The notes under the pieces: generated by a model | Seen by the model: only the letters and a program-made list of their open reading frames with translations | What the model was told of the DNA's origin: nothing | The model's database searches: none | Made by a program: the position numbers and the translations under genes | Part shown: positions 7,071 to 14,079 of the stretch, in pieces | Layout of the letters: each line of letters starts with the position of its first letter | Numbering within the stretch: position 1 is the first letter of the stretch | NCBI GenBank assembly: GCA_903917955.1 | Contig: CAIXCO010000068.1 | Span: 1 to 17,511 of the forward strand | Origin: an uncultured Chlorobiaceae bacterium | GTDB lineage: Bacteria; Bacteroidota; Chlorobiia; Chlorobiales; Chlorobiaceae | DNA length: 17,511 bases | Reading direction: 5' to 3'

Positions 7071-8993
7071 TTATTTTTTGTCGCCGTCGATTACTTCGTA
7101 TTCAGCATTTTCAACGTTGCCATCAGCACCGGTTTTTTTCGTTTTTTCGTTGCTTCCGCCCTGCGCTTCCGGTTCCGCCTGTGATGCATCCGGCCCTTGT
7201 GACTGATAGAGGTGTGAGGCAATCTCGCTCCACTCCTTATTGACCTCTTCCATGGCACTCTTAAGAGACTCGACGGTTCCGTTCTTGTAGGCCTCCTTGA
7301 GTTTTTCAAGTGAACCTTCCAGCAGGGGACGCTTGTCGGCTGGTATTTTATCGCCGAGATCCTTCAACTGTTTTTCAGTGCTGAAAATCAGAGAGTCTGC
7401 TACGTTCCTGGTGTCGATCTCTTCCTTGCGTTTCTGATCTTCAGCCGCATGGATCTTGGCATCGTCCTTCATTTTATTGATTTCAGCGTCGGTAAGCTTG
7501 CTGCTCGACTCGATTCTTATGCTCTGCTCCTTTCCGATTGCCTTGTCTTTTGCTGAAACGTTAAGAATACCATTAGAATCAATATCAAAAGTAACCTCGA
7601 TCTGTGGCATACCTCTTGGAGATGGAGGAATATCGCCAAGGTGGAAACGTCCCAGTGTTTTGTTGTCGGTGGCCATAGGGCGCTCTCCCTGCAGCACGTG
7701 AACTTCGACTGAGGTCTGGTTATCGCCTGCAGTTGAAAAGACCTCCTGTTTCCTTGTCGGAATGGTGGTATTTGCGTCGATAAGTTTTGTCATCACTCCA
7801 CCAAGGGTCTCTATACCGAGCGAGAGAGGGGTGACATCAAGCAACAGGACGTCGGTGACATCGCCCTTGAGAACACCACCCTGGATTGCGGCTCCTATGG
7901 CAACAACTTCATCAGGGTTGACACTTCTGTTGGGCTCTTTTCCGAAGAACTCTTTGACAAGTGTCTGTACTTTCGGTATGCGTGTTGAGCCACCAACCAG
8001 CACCACTTCGTCAATCTCCTTCATCTCAACCTTGGAGTTCTTGATTGCGCGGCGGCAAGGATCAAGAATCTTGTCGAAGAGATCGGCACACAATGCCTCA
8101 AATTTGGCACGGGTAAGATTGATCACAAGGTGTTTCGGCCCTTCCTGTGTTGCTGTAATGAAGGGGAGGTTGATCTCTGTGTCAGTTCTTGACGAGAGTT
8201 CGATTTTTGCTTTTTCAGCGGCCTCTTTCAGGCGCTGCAAGGTAATTGCATCTTTGCGAAGATCGATTCCCTCCTGCTTTTTGAACTCGTCGGCAATGTA
8301 ATCAATAATTTTCTGGTCAAAGTCATCGCCGCCGAGATGGGTATCGCCGTCGGTTGACTTAACCTCAAAAACGCCGTCACCAAGCTCAAGAATGGAGATA
8401 TCAAATGTTCCGCCACCAAGATCGAAGACCGCAACTTTTTCGCTCTCCTGCTTTCTGTCGAGACCGTAAGCAAGAGCTGCGGCAGTTGGTTCATTGATGA
8501 TACGCTTGACTTCAAGTCCGGCAATGCGGCCTGCATCTTTTGTGGCCTGTCGCTGGGCATCATTGAAATATGCAGGGACGGTAATGACCGCTTCGGTAAC
8601 TTTTTCGCCAAGAAAATCTTCTGCCGTCTGCTTCATTTTCTGCAAAATCATTGCTGAAACTTCCTGTGGCGAATAGATTTTGTCGTTGATTTTTACCCGA
8701 GCTTCACCATTTTCGTTTATAATTTCATAAGGTGCAAGCTTTTTTTCGTTGGTTATTTCATCGTATTTGCGACCCATGAAACGCTTGATCGAAAAAATAG
8801 TATTCTTCGGATTGGTGATGGCCTGCCTTTTTGCAGCCTGCCCAACCAGGCGATCACCCGTTTTGGTTAAAGCGACAATTGAGGGTGTTGTACGGTTTCC
8901 CTCTGAATTCTCAATAACCGTTGGCTGCGATCCCTGCATGACCGAAACACAAGAGTTTGTGGTGCCAAGGTCAATGCCGATAATTTTACCCAT
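7071..8993 (-). CDS. dnaK: DnaK, Hsp70 chaperone
   Basis: This is a full-length 640-residue Hsp70. The ATPase domain shows the phosphate-binding IGIDLGTTNSCV at the N-terminus, VPAYFNDAQRQATKDAG, NEPTAAALAYG, VFDLGGGTFDISIL and VVLVGGSTRIPKVQ. The hydrophobic linker DVLLLDVTPLSLG leads to the substrate-binding domain, and the helical lid ends in an acidic tail with EYEVIDGDKK. It is an ATP-driven cytoplasmic chaperone that works with DnaJ and GrpE, neither of which is in the window. AAGGAAC at 9007-9001 lies seven bases before the ATG and fixes the start. It follows hsp20 on the same strand, but a terminator-like hairpin separates them by 36 bases, so at least part of its transcription may depend on read-through. 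No CIRCE element is seen. Confidence 0.98.
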   Translation of the reverse strand: MGKIIGIDLGTTNSCVSVMQGSQPTVIENSEGNRTTPSIVALTKTGDRLVGQAAKRQAITNPKNTIFSIKRFMGRKYDEITNEKKLAPYEIINENGEARVKINDKIYSPQEVSAMILQKMKQTAEDFLGEKVTEAVITVPAYFNDAQRQATKDAGRIAGLEVKRIINEPTAAALAYGLDRKQESEKVAVFDLGGGTFDISILELGDGVFEVKSTDGDTHLGGDDFDQKIIDYIADEFKKQEGIDLRKDAITLQRLKEAAEKAKIELSSRTDTEINLPFITATQEGPKHLVINLTRAKFEALCADLFDKILDPCRRAIKNSKVEMKEIDEVVLVGGSTRIPKVQTLVKEFFGKEPNRSVNPDEVVAIGAAIQGGVLKGDVTDVLLLDVTPLSLGIETLGGVMTKLIDANTTIPTRKQEVFSTAGDNQTSVEVHVLQGERPMATDNKTLGRFHLGDIPPSPRGMPQIEVTFDIDSNGILNVSAKDKAIGKEQSIRIESSSKLTDAEINKMKDDAKIHAAEDQKRKEEIDTRNVADSLIFSTEKQLKDLGDKIPADKRPLLEGSLEKLKEAYKNGTVESLKSAMEEVNKEWSEIASHLYQSQGPDASQAEPEAQGGSNEKTKKTGADGNVENAEYEVIDGDKK

Positions 8994-9023
8994 AGTGAAT
9001 GTTCCTTATTTTGAACGTGATAT

Positions 9024-9059
9024 AAAAAATGCCCGACTCGTGACAGTTGCAATCGGGCA
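9024..9059 (-). terminator. Terminator-like hairpin between hsp20 and dnaK
   Basis: On the minus strand TGCCCGA (9059-9053) pairs with TCGGGCA (9036-9030) and is followed directly by six T (9029-9024), the form of an intrinsic terminator. The loop is 16 bases with little further pairing. It lies 18 bases after the hsp20 stop and 30 bases before the dnaK start codon, so it could keep hsp20 transcript in excess over dnaK. Confidence 0.7.
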
Positions 9060-9076
9060 CAAATTCTGAGTGATTC

Positions 9077-9475
9077 TCAACTGATCGAAATTTCCTTTTT
9101 CTTTTTGACTGGACCGGCCTTAGGAAGGGTTACGTGAAGCAGCCCGTCACTTAAAGTGGCAATAATACCCTCCTGATCAATCATCTCACCAACATTGAAG
9201 CTTCTTGAAAAACTTCCCGAGCTACGCTCAACGCGGTGATAATTTTTGTTGTCCTCTTCTGTTTCTACTTTTCGTTCTGCCTTGATGGTCAGCACATCAT
9301 CCTCAACATTGATCGATATATTTTCCCTGGCGATGGCTGGAAGCTCTGCATCAAGATGAAACCCGGCTTCATCTTCTGAAATATCAACCTTGAAAGCAGG
9401 AGCGGATGGCTGCTGCGAACCAGACCAGATATTATCAAACAGTCTCAGTGGGTCTTTCGATAATTGTACAAGCAT
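9077..9475 (-). CDS. Small heat-shock protein Hsp20 (alpha-crystallin family)
   Basis: The protein has 132 residues from the ATG at 9475, chosen because GAGGAGG lies five bases upstream. An in-frame ATG at 9517 would place this ribosome binding site inside the coding region. The alpha-crystallin domain covers roughly residues 28-120: FKVDISEDEAGFHLDAELPAI, then INVEDDVLTIKAERK, RSFNVGEMIDQEGIIATLSD and the hallmark GLLHVTLPKAG. A short IS/IS tail (EISIS) offers the I-x-I type anchor used in oligomer assembly. It is an ATP-independent holdase that keeps unfolding proteins soluble and passes them to DnaK, encoded next. A sigma-54-like element and repeated GTCAT sites lie upstream, so control may be through an activator rather than HrcA/CIRCE. 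Confidence 0.95.
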   Translation of the reverse strand: MLVQLSKDPLRLFDNIWSGSQQPSAPAFKVDISEDEAGFHLDAELPAIARENISINVEDDVLTIKAERKVETEEDNKNYHRVERSSGSFSRSFNVGEMIDQEGIIATLSDGLLHVTLPKAGPVKKKKEISIS

Positions 9476-9480
9476 TGCAT

Positions 9481-9487
9481 CCTCCTC
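9481..9487 (-). promoter_or_regulatory. Strong ribosome binding site of hsp20
   Basis: GAGGAGG on the minus strand, five bases before the ATG at 9475, is close to ideal and sets the hsp20 start. Confidence 0.85.
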
Positions 9488-9550
9488 TTTTCTTTTTTTT
9501 GTTGTGATTACAGTCATTGATAGTCATAAGCAACTTCTTATTTATAATTA

Positions 9551-9566
9551 TCAAAAAGCGTGCCAA
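9551..9566 (-). promoter_or_regulatory. Sigma-54-like -24/-12 promoter candidate for hsp20
   Basis: On the minus strand TTGGCACG (9566-9559), four bases, then TTGAT (9554-9550) follows the sigma-54 pattern TGGCACG-N4-TTGCW with correct spacing. The -24 half is perfect, but the -12 half has GA in place of GC. Predicted transcription would begin near 9540, giving a leader of about 65 bases before hsp20. The imperfect -12 base keeps confidence moderate. Confidence 0.45.
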
Positions 9567-9598
9567 TGCCTTGTTCTCGCAATCTTTGCGGTGCTTTT

Positions 9599-9666
9599 TG
9601 TCATAAATGACACGCTTGTGATAAAAATGTCATACTTTGCCTGCCATAAAGAAAAAATGTCAGACA
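9599..9666. repeat. Cluster of TGTCA palindromes upstream of hsp20
   Basis: TGTCATAAATGACA (9599-9612) is a perfect six-base inverted repeat with a two-base spacer. TGTCAT recurs at 9628-9633 and TGTCAGACA, a perfect odd palindrome, at 9658-9666. The three starts are 29 and 30 bases apart. They lie about 60 to 125 bases upstream of the predicted hsp20 start, the usual range for activator sites. Two further AGTCAT copies (9512, 9522), ten bases apart, lie in the leader. Confidence 0.55.
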
Positions 9667-9789
9667 GTTGACGCTGTTACTGAAGGATTCAGAAGAAGAT
9701 GAGTGTGGCCGATTATGGTGAGACGCGAGCAATCCGGCAGAGGTGCGTTGTTGTGGATGGTTGCCTGATGGCAGCAAAAAGGGGTGAGG

Positions 9790-10179
9790 TCAACTCAGGA
9801 GAGTGGAGTGCGCTTTTTGTGCACGGGAAAGACGCTGTTGAAGGTTTTCAACAACACCTTTTGAGCTCAGATAACAGGAGTAGATAACGCTCTCATCGGT
9901 AATGCGGTAATAGCATTTCAAACCCTCTTTTCTGCGGCTGACAATGCCACTCTCATACATCAGCGCCAGATGTTTTGAGATGTTGGCCTGGCTCGCATTG
10001 ATTTCATTGACGATTTCCTGAACGGTGTGCTCCTGCTCGCAAAGAGTGCGCAATATTTTCAGCCTCATCGGTTCAGAGAGGAGCTTGAATCGGCTGGAAA
10101 TTGCGTCAATCATCTCATCAGGCATATCGAGATGCCACTGTTGTACTTCTGCCTCTGTGATGGTGAGCGTCTTGTTCAT
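9790..10179 (-). CDS. ArsR/SmtB-family transcriptional regulator
   Basis: This 129-residue winged-helix protein has a dimerising start, LLSEPMRLKILRTLCE (residues 33-48), and a helix-turn-helix at about 52-74 (TVQEIVNEINASQANISKHLALM). The beta-hairpin wing follows (GIVSRRKEGLKCYYRIT, residues 78-94). ArsR proteins are usually repressors released by metals, sulfur species or other signals. The ELCVCDL arsenic motif is absent. Cys47, Cys89 and Cys102 are present; their positions do not line up clearly with the Cys pair of the persulfide sensors BigR/SqrR, so the signal is unknown. It is the third gene of the sigma/anti-sigma unit, 27 bases after the anti-sigma gene, with AAGG about nine bases before the ATG. 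No metal transporter gene is adjacent. Confidence 0.9.
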   Translation of the reverse strand: MNKTLTITEAEVQQWHLDMPDEMIDAISSRFKLLSEPMRLKILRTLCEQEHTVQEIVNEINASQANISKHLALMYESGIVSRRKEGLKCYYRITDESVIYSCYLSSKGVVENLQQRLSRAQKAHSTLLS

Positions 10180-10206
10180 AATAAACCTTGGTTGCTGCTG
10201 AGAGGG

Positions 10207-10464
10207 TTATTCATAGAGGAGTGTCTCTTCGTGTTCTTTGGTGTTGAAGCCGCTAAGTTGCATGATCGAAACAATCAGGGCATCAGGTGCCTTGAATTGT
10301 ATGATTTTTTCCTGGATGATCATCTTGGTTTTTTTTGCATCATCAAATTCTATCCGGCACTCTTTGCATTCCACGAGGTGCAGAAGAAACTCCTGCTCTT
10401 CAGATGGGGAGAGTTCACCATCTACGGAGGCACTAATAAGCATGCCAGCTTTTTTGCAGTTCAT
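10207..10464 (-). CDS. Small soluble zinc-binding anti-sigma factor (ZAS/RsrA-like)
   Basis: The 85-residue protein has no membrane segment and lies 26 bases behind an ECF sigma gene. The zinc anti-sigma motif is clear: Cys3, His29, Cys33, Cys36, that is C-x25-H-x3-C-x2-C. This is the same spacing as Cys11, His37, Cys41 and Cys44 of Streptomyces RsrA, which releases zinc and its sigma factor SigR on disulfide formation. The local HLVECKEC is close to HFEECSPC of RsrA. These are the only cysteines, so no extra redox pair is present. The predicted role is to hold the upstream sigma factor inactive until thiol oxidation. The remainder is a helical C-terminus without a known sensor domain such as the ChrR cupin. 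No clear Shine-Dalgarno site precedes the ATG. Confidence 0.88.
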   Translation of the reverse strand: MNCKKAGMLISASVDGELSPSEEQEFLLHLVECKECRIEFDDAKKTKMIIQEKIIQFKAPDALIVSIMQLSGFNTKEHEETLLYE

Positions 10465-10490
10465 AATAAAAAAAGTTTGTGCGTCTTGAT

Positions 10491-11117
10491 TTATTGATCG
10501 TTGTTGTTAAAACCGTACTTGTTCGCATACCCTTCGAGCTGGGCGCGAAGAAGTTTTCTGCCACGGTAGAGCCTTGATCGCACCGTTCCAATAGGGCTTT
10601 CTACCATATTGGCAATCTCTTCATAGGTAAATCCTTCAATATCGCACAACTGAATCACCTCTCTGAACTCTTCGGGAAGAGAGTGGAGTGCCTGATAGAC
10701 CTCTTCGTGCAGCAATGAGTGAAAATAATCGTTTTCTGATTCACTGGTGTCACTCCTGGTGTCCTTGATTGTGTGATAAAAATCCTTTATAAGATCATAA
10801 TCAACCTTCCCCGGCTCTTTTGAATTTTTCCGAAAGCGGTTGATATAGTTATTTTTCAGGATTTTAAACAGCCATGCCTTGCAGTTTGTTCCCCGCTCAA
10901 AAGAATTAAAAAATCTATAGGCCTTGAGATAGGTCTCCTGTACCAGATCTTCTGCATCACTCGGATTCATGGTCAAGTGAAGCGCGTAGTTGTAGAGCGC
11001 ATTGAGATGAGCAACAGCTTCATTCTGAAACTCAAGTTGTTTCTGACGCTCTTCACGGGAGAGTGACTCCTTTTTCGTCCTGGTTTTTGTTTGACGGGTT
11101 GGATCGGTTTTATCCAT
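10491..11117 (-). CDS. ECF-type RNA polymerase sigma factor (RpoE/SigR-like)
   Basis: The 208-residue protein begins with a Lys/Arg-rich extension of about 30 residues. Region 2 covers about 37-97 (ALHLTMNPSDAEDLVQETYL, then GTNCKAWLFKILKNNYINRFRK) and region 4 about 144-197 (LHSLPEEFREVIQLCDIEGF, YEEIANMVESPIGTVRSRLYRGRKLL). The acidic linker between them has 45 to 50 residues, and region 3 is missing as in all ECF factors. The GTNCKAWLFKIL stretch closely follows the SigR-type GTNLKAWLYRIL. It directs RNA polymerase to a stress regulon and should be held by the zinc anti-sigma factor encoded next. A near-consensus housekeeping promoter lies about 85 bases upstream. GGAAG precedes the ATG at a slightly long distance. 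Confidence 0.92.
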   Translation of the reverse strand: MDKTDPTRQTKTRTKKESLSREERQKQLEFQNEAVAHLNALYNYALHLTMNPSDAEDLVQETYLKAYRFFNSFERGTNCKAWLFKILKNNYINRFRKNSKEPGKVDYDLIKDFYHTIKDTRSDTSESENDYFHSLLHEEVYQALHSLPEEFREVIQLCDIEGFTYEEIANMVESPIGTVRSRLYRGRKLLRAQLEGYANKYGFNNNDQ

Positions 11118-11201
11118 GAGCTGAAATCTTCCAGGGTTTCAAATAAGGTTGTTGTGTATTTATGAGAATATCCGTTTAAAATAATTAATTTAAAGCAATA
11201 T

Positions 11202-11229
11202 ATTATAAGGCTTTTCTGAACTTCTTCAA
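11202..11229 (-). promoter_or_regulatory. Sigma-70-type promoter of the sigma/anti-sigma/arsR unit
   Basis: On the minus strand TTGAAG (11229-11224), 16 bases, then a perfect TATAAT (11207-11202) face the sigma gene. The -35 box ends 14 bases before the divergent crtH ATG, so the promoter overlaps the crtH leader. A leader of roughly 80 bases would precede the sigma gene. Confidence 0.7.
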
Positions 11230-11243
11230 CATAATTAAAACGC

Positions 11244-12779
11244 ATGGGTTCCATGAATGAATCTGCCGCTCTTTTTGCTGATGTTATTGTTGTCGGCTCT
11301 GGAATTGGAGGGCTTACTGCTGCCGCGCTGCTTCAGGAGAGGGGCATTTCGACGCTTGTTTTTGAGAAGAACCGTTATGCGGGGGGAAGTTGTTCTTCAT
11401 TTCAGCGTGGAGGTTACCGTTTTGATGCCGGTGCATCGGTTTTTTACGGCTTTGGTGAGAACAGTACAAGCGGTACTTTGAACCTGCACAAAAGAATATT
11501 CAGGAAACTTGGCGTTGAGGTTCGCACCATTGCGGATCCGGTTCAGATTCATTACCATCTACCCAACGGCTTTTCCATACCCGTTTTTTATGATCGTCTC
11601 GCATTTCTGGATGCACTTACGGCCCGTTTTCCGCATGAAGCTGAAGGGATAAAGCTCTTTTACCGTGAGCTTGATGAAGTGTACGAAATTCTAAGCGCCA
11701 TGCCTGCTGGCTCGCTGGAGGATGTGACGCATCTGCTTTCAGTCGGTGCGGCAAGTCCACTCAAGACGATTGCTCTTGCCTTGAAGAGTTTCCGTTCGAT
11801 GGGCAAAACGGCCAGGAGGTATATTCATGATGAAGAGCTGCTCCGCTTTATTGATATCGAGGCCTACTCATGGGCGGTGCAGGATGCGGTTGCAACACCA
11901 CTGGTCAATGCCGGAATTTGCCTTGCTGATCGCCATTTTGGCGGTATCAATTATCCGGTCGGCGGTTCCTGTGCTATTCCGGAAGCGTTGTGCAAGGGAA
12001 TTGAGAAGTTTGGTGGACGAATCTGCTATCAGTCGGAGGTTACAGAGATTTTGGTTGAGAATGGAGAGGCTCGCGGCGTAAGGCTTGCTGATGGTACAGA
12101 CCACTATGCAAAGGCGGTGATCAGCAATGCTACCGTATGGGATACCTTTAACCGCCTCGTTACCGACTCTCGCTACAGGGTTGATGAAAAGAAATTTCTT
12201 CGAGCGCCGAGCTGGTTCCAGCTTTTTCTTGGAGTTGATGGCTCTGTGATTCCCGAAGGGTTTCATGTTCACCATATTCTTGTTGATGACTGGAAGAGCT
12301 ACAACAAAAGTGGTGGAACCATCTATTTTTCCGCTCCAACCATTCTTGACCCTTCGCTGGCACCTGCGGGCAAGCATATTGTCCATGCCTTCGTTACCGG
12401 AGAGGTTGACGATTGGCAGCACTATGAGAGGGGGAGCAGCGCCTACCTTGCCGCAAAGGAGGAAGTGGCAGCAGGAATAATTGCCCGGACGGAGAGGATT
12501 TTGCCTGGATTATCGAAGGCGGTCGAACTCAAAGTGCTTGCCACGCCGCTCACCCACGAGCGCTATCTCAATCGCTTTAAAGGATCCTACGGGCCGCTGA
12601 TGAAGCCGGGGCAGAATATTTTGCAGAAACCGCAGAATACGACGCCGATAAAAAATCTCTTTGCCGCAGGCGACAGTACTTTCCCCGGCCAGGGCGTCAT
12701 AGCCGTCACCTACTCCGGGGTATCGTGTGCCTCATATATTGCAAGAAAGTTTGGCAAGCCGCTTGATGAACTCCTGTAG
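11244..12779 (+). CDS. crtH: Carotenoid cis-trans isomerase, CRTISO/CrtH type
   Basis: This 511-residue FAD-dependent protein of the CrtI superfamily has an N-terminal dinucleotide-binding motif VIVVGSGIGGLTAAALL (residues 14-30) with a following acidic/basic FEKN. CRTISO hallmarks follow: YRFDAGAS, DPVQIHYHLPNG, ADRHFGGINYPVGG, HHILVDDW and the C-terminal AAGDSTFPGQG. These agree with cyanobacterial CrtH and not with CrtI desaturases. In green sulfur bacteria, with CrtP and CrtQ desaturases, it converts poly-cis lycopene to the all-trans form needed for chlorobactene or isorenieratene synthesis; it acts at membranes. The ATG at 11244 has no good ribosome binding site, and the ATG at 11253 is an equal alternative. 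It diverges from the sigma operon and converges on alanine dehydrogenase. Confidence 0.93.
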   Translation: MGSMNESAALFADVIVVGSGIGGLTAAALLQERGISTLVFEKNRYAGGSCSSFQRGGYRFDAGASVFYGFGENSTSGTLNLHKRIFRKLGVEVRTIADPVQIHYHLPNGFSIPVFYDRLAFLDALTARFPHEAEGIKLFYRELDEVYEILSAMPAGSLEDVTHLLSVGAASPLKTIALALKSFRSMGKTARRYIHDEELLRFIDIEAYSWAVQDAVATPLVNAGICLADRHFGGINYPVGGSCAIPEALCKGIEKFGGRICYQSEVTEILVENGEARGVRLADGTDHYAKAVISNATVWDTFNRLVTDSRYRVDEKKFLRAPSWFQLFLGVDGSVIPEGFHVHHILVDDWKSYNKSGGTIYFSAPTILDPSLAPAGKHIVHAFVTGEVDDWQHYERGSSAYLAAKEEVAAGIIARTERILPGLSKAVELKVLATPLTHERYLNRFKGSYGPLMKPGQNILQKPQNTTPIKNLFAAGDSTFPGQGVIAVTYSGVSCASYIARKFGKPLDELL

Positions 12780-12788
12780 CTCTCTCTA

Positions 12789-14009
12789 TCAGGAGGCGGC
12801 AAGCAGCATATTGATCTCCCTGAAGGGAACATCGGTCAGTTCCGCAAGAATCTTTTTGGTGACGTAGCCCTTGAAAATGTAGGTTCCCTTTCTCAAACTG
12901 TGGCTTTTCCAGAGAATATCCGAAATGGTTTCGTGTTCCGTCAGTTTCAGAAGAAAGGGGAGAAGGGTGTTGGTCAGGGCAAAAGAGGCGGTCTTTGCCA
13001 CCGCCGAAGGGATGTTCGGGACGCAGTAATGAGTTACGCCATGTTTCACATAGATCGGGTTGGTATGGGAGGTGTGGCGGCTGGTGGCGAAGCAGGCGCC
13101 CTGATCAATCGAGACGTCGATGATAACCGAGCCGGGTTTCATCGATTTTACCACCTGTTCGCTGACCAGTGGCTTGGTGATTTTCTGGCGCGGGCTCAGC
13201 GCGCCAATCAGCACATCCGACATCTTTGCAATTTCGGCGATGTAGTGATCGTTGGCAATGGCCGTGACAAGGTGGCGGTTGAAAAAAGCCTCGAAGCGCC
13301 GCAGTCGGTTGATCTCTTTGTCGATGACGGTGACCTGTGCACCAAGCCCGAGAGCATCCTGCGCAGCAAAAAGCCCTACGGTTCCCGCTCCGATAATGGT
13401 GACCCAGGCAGGTGGAACACCGGCAATGCCACCAAGAAGGATTCCGCTGCCGCCGTAGCCTGTTTCAAGGTATTTGGCCGCAGTCTGTATGGCCAGAGAA
13501 CCGGCGATTTCGCTCAACGTTCTCACAATCGGCAGTTCACCATCCCTCGTTTCGATAAATTCAAATCCGATAGCGGTAATGTTTTTCTCAATCAGCGTTT
13601 TTATCAGGCGTGAAGTGACTGTTCCAAGATGGAGCGCCGAGATAAGCAGTTGGCCCGGCATAAAGAGCGAAAGCTCATCTAACTGCGGGGGAGAGACCTT
13701 GACGATGACGTTGGATTGTTCATAGAGCTCTTCGGGTGACTCAGCGATGGTCGCCCCCGCTTCACCGTAAGCGAGATCGGTGAAGTTGCAGAAATTGCCA
13801 GCCGATTTTTCGATGATCACCCTGATTCCCTGCTCAACCAGTATTTGTACGCCGGGCGGGGAGATGGCAACCCGGCGTTCATCCTGAGCCCGTTCTTTGG
13901 GAATACCAAGAACAATCGCCATCGTTTTTTCAGGCTTTATCAGCCAGCGTTCAAGCGTTTTAGCTCCAAGCTCAAACTCGACATCCCCAATATCAGAAGC
14001 GTACCCCAT
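12789..14009 (-). CDS. ald: Alanine dehydrogenase
   Basis: The product has 406 residues from the ATG at 14009 (a TTG lies two codons further upstream). It catalyses NAD-linked interconversion of alanine with pyruvate and ammonia. Core motifs are GIPKERAQDERRVAISPPGV, the catalytic Lys in NVIVKVSPP, His in LISALHLG, the nucleotide-binding IIGAGTVGLFAAQDALGLGA, and IIDVSIDQGACFATSRHT with the catalytic Asp. The usual HYCVPNIPSAVAKTASFALT also follows. An N-terminal extension of about 30 residues precedes the usual start (MAIVLGIPKE, ATG at 13922). Some Bacteroidetes relatives also have one, so I keep it, but the shorter start cannot be excluded. It lies 70 bases behind the Csm-type gene on the same strand. 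Its stop is nine bases from that of crtH, with no room for a terminator. Confidence 0.93.
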   Translation of the reverse strand: MGYASDIGDVEFELGAKTLERWLIKPEKTMAIVLGIPKERAQDERRVAISPPGVQILVEQGIRVIIEKSAGNFCNFTDLAYGEAGATIAESPEELYEQSNVIVKVSPPQLDELSLFMPGQLLISALHLGTVTSRLIKTLIEKNITAIGFEFIETRDGELPIVRTLSEIAGSLAIQTAAKYLETGYGGSGILLGGIAGVPPAWVTIIGAGTVGLFAAQDALGLGAQVTVIDKEINRLRRFEAFFNRHLVTAIANDHYIAEIAKMSDVLIGALSPRQKITKPLVSEQVVKSMKPGSVIIDVSIDQGACFATSRHTSHTNPIYVKHGVTHYCVPNIPSAVAKTASFALTNTLLPFLLKLTEHETISDILWKSHSLRKGTYIFKGYVTKKILAELTDVPFREINMLLAAS

Positions 14010-14079
14010 CGGCAATTTAATGGTTGAGAGAGAAAAGGTAAAATATAGTCAATTTCGTGACCCTCCCAAGCCATCTCAA

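Larger units (their letters stand above)
9476..9789. other. 314-base intergenic region between arsR and hsp20
   Basis: I see no convincing gene here. Beyond the hsp20 leader, promoter candidate and GTCAT sites, the part from about 9670 to 9789 holds the downstream end of the arsR transcript without an obvious terminator. A 62-codon plus-strand frame (9699-9887) runs into the arsR coding region and lacks a ribosome binding site, so it is not called. Confidence 0.6.

Noticed and set aside
7071..8993. Several long open frames opposite dnaK (for example 7762-8301 plus and 8228-8611 minus)
   Set aside because: They are antisense or out-of-frame shadows of a strongly conserved gene, with low-complexity Ser/Arg-rich translations.
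9476..9700. CIRCE element or RNA thermometer before hsp20
   Set aside because: No TTAGCACTC-N9-GAGTGCTAA repeat is present, and the leader has no stretch complementary to the GAGGAGG ribosome binding site.
9833..9862. Palindrome GTTGAAGG/TTTTCAAC-like stem as an arsR terminator
   Set aside because: It lies inside the arsR coding sequence and has no U tail, so it is most likely a codon coincidence.
9699..9887. 62-codon plus-strand frame
   Set aside because: It overlaps the 3' part of arsR on the other strand, has no ribosome binding site and no recognisable content.
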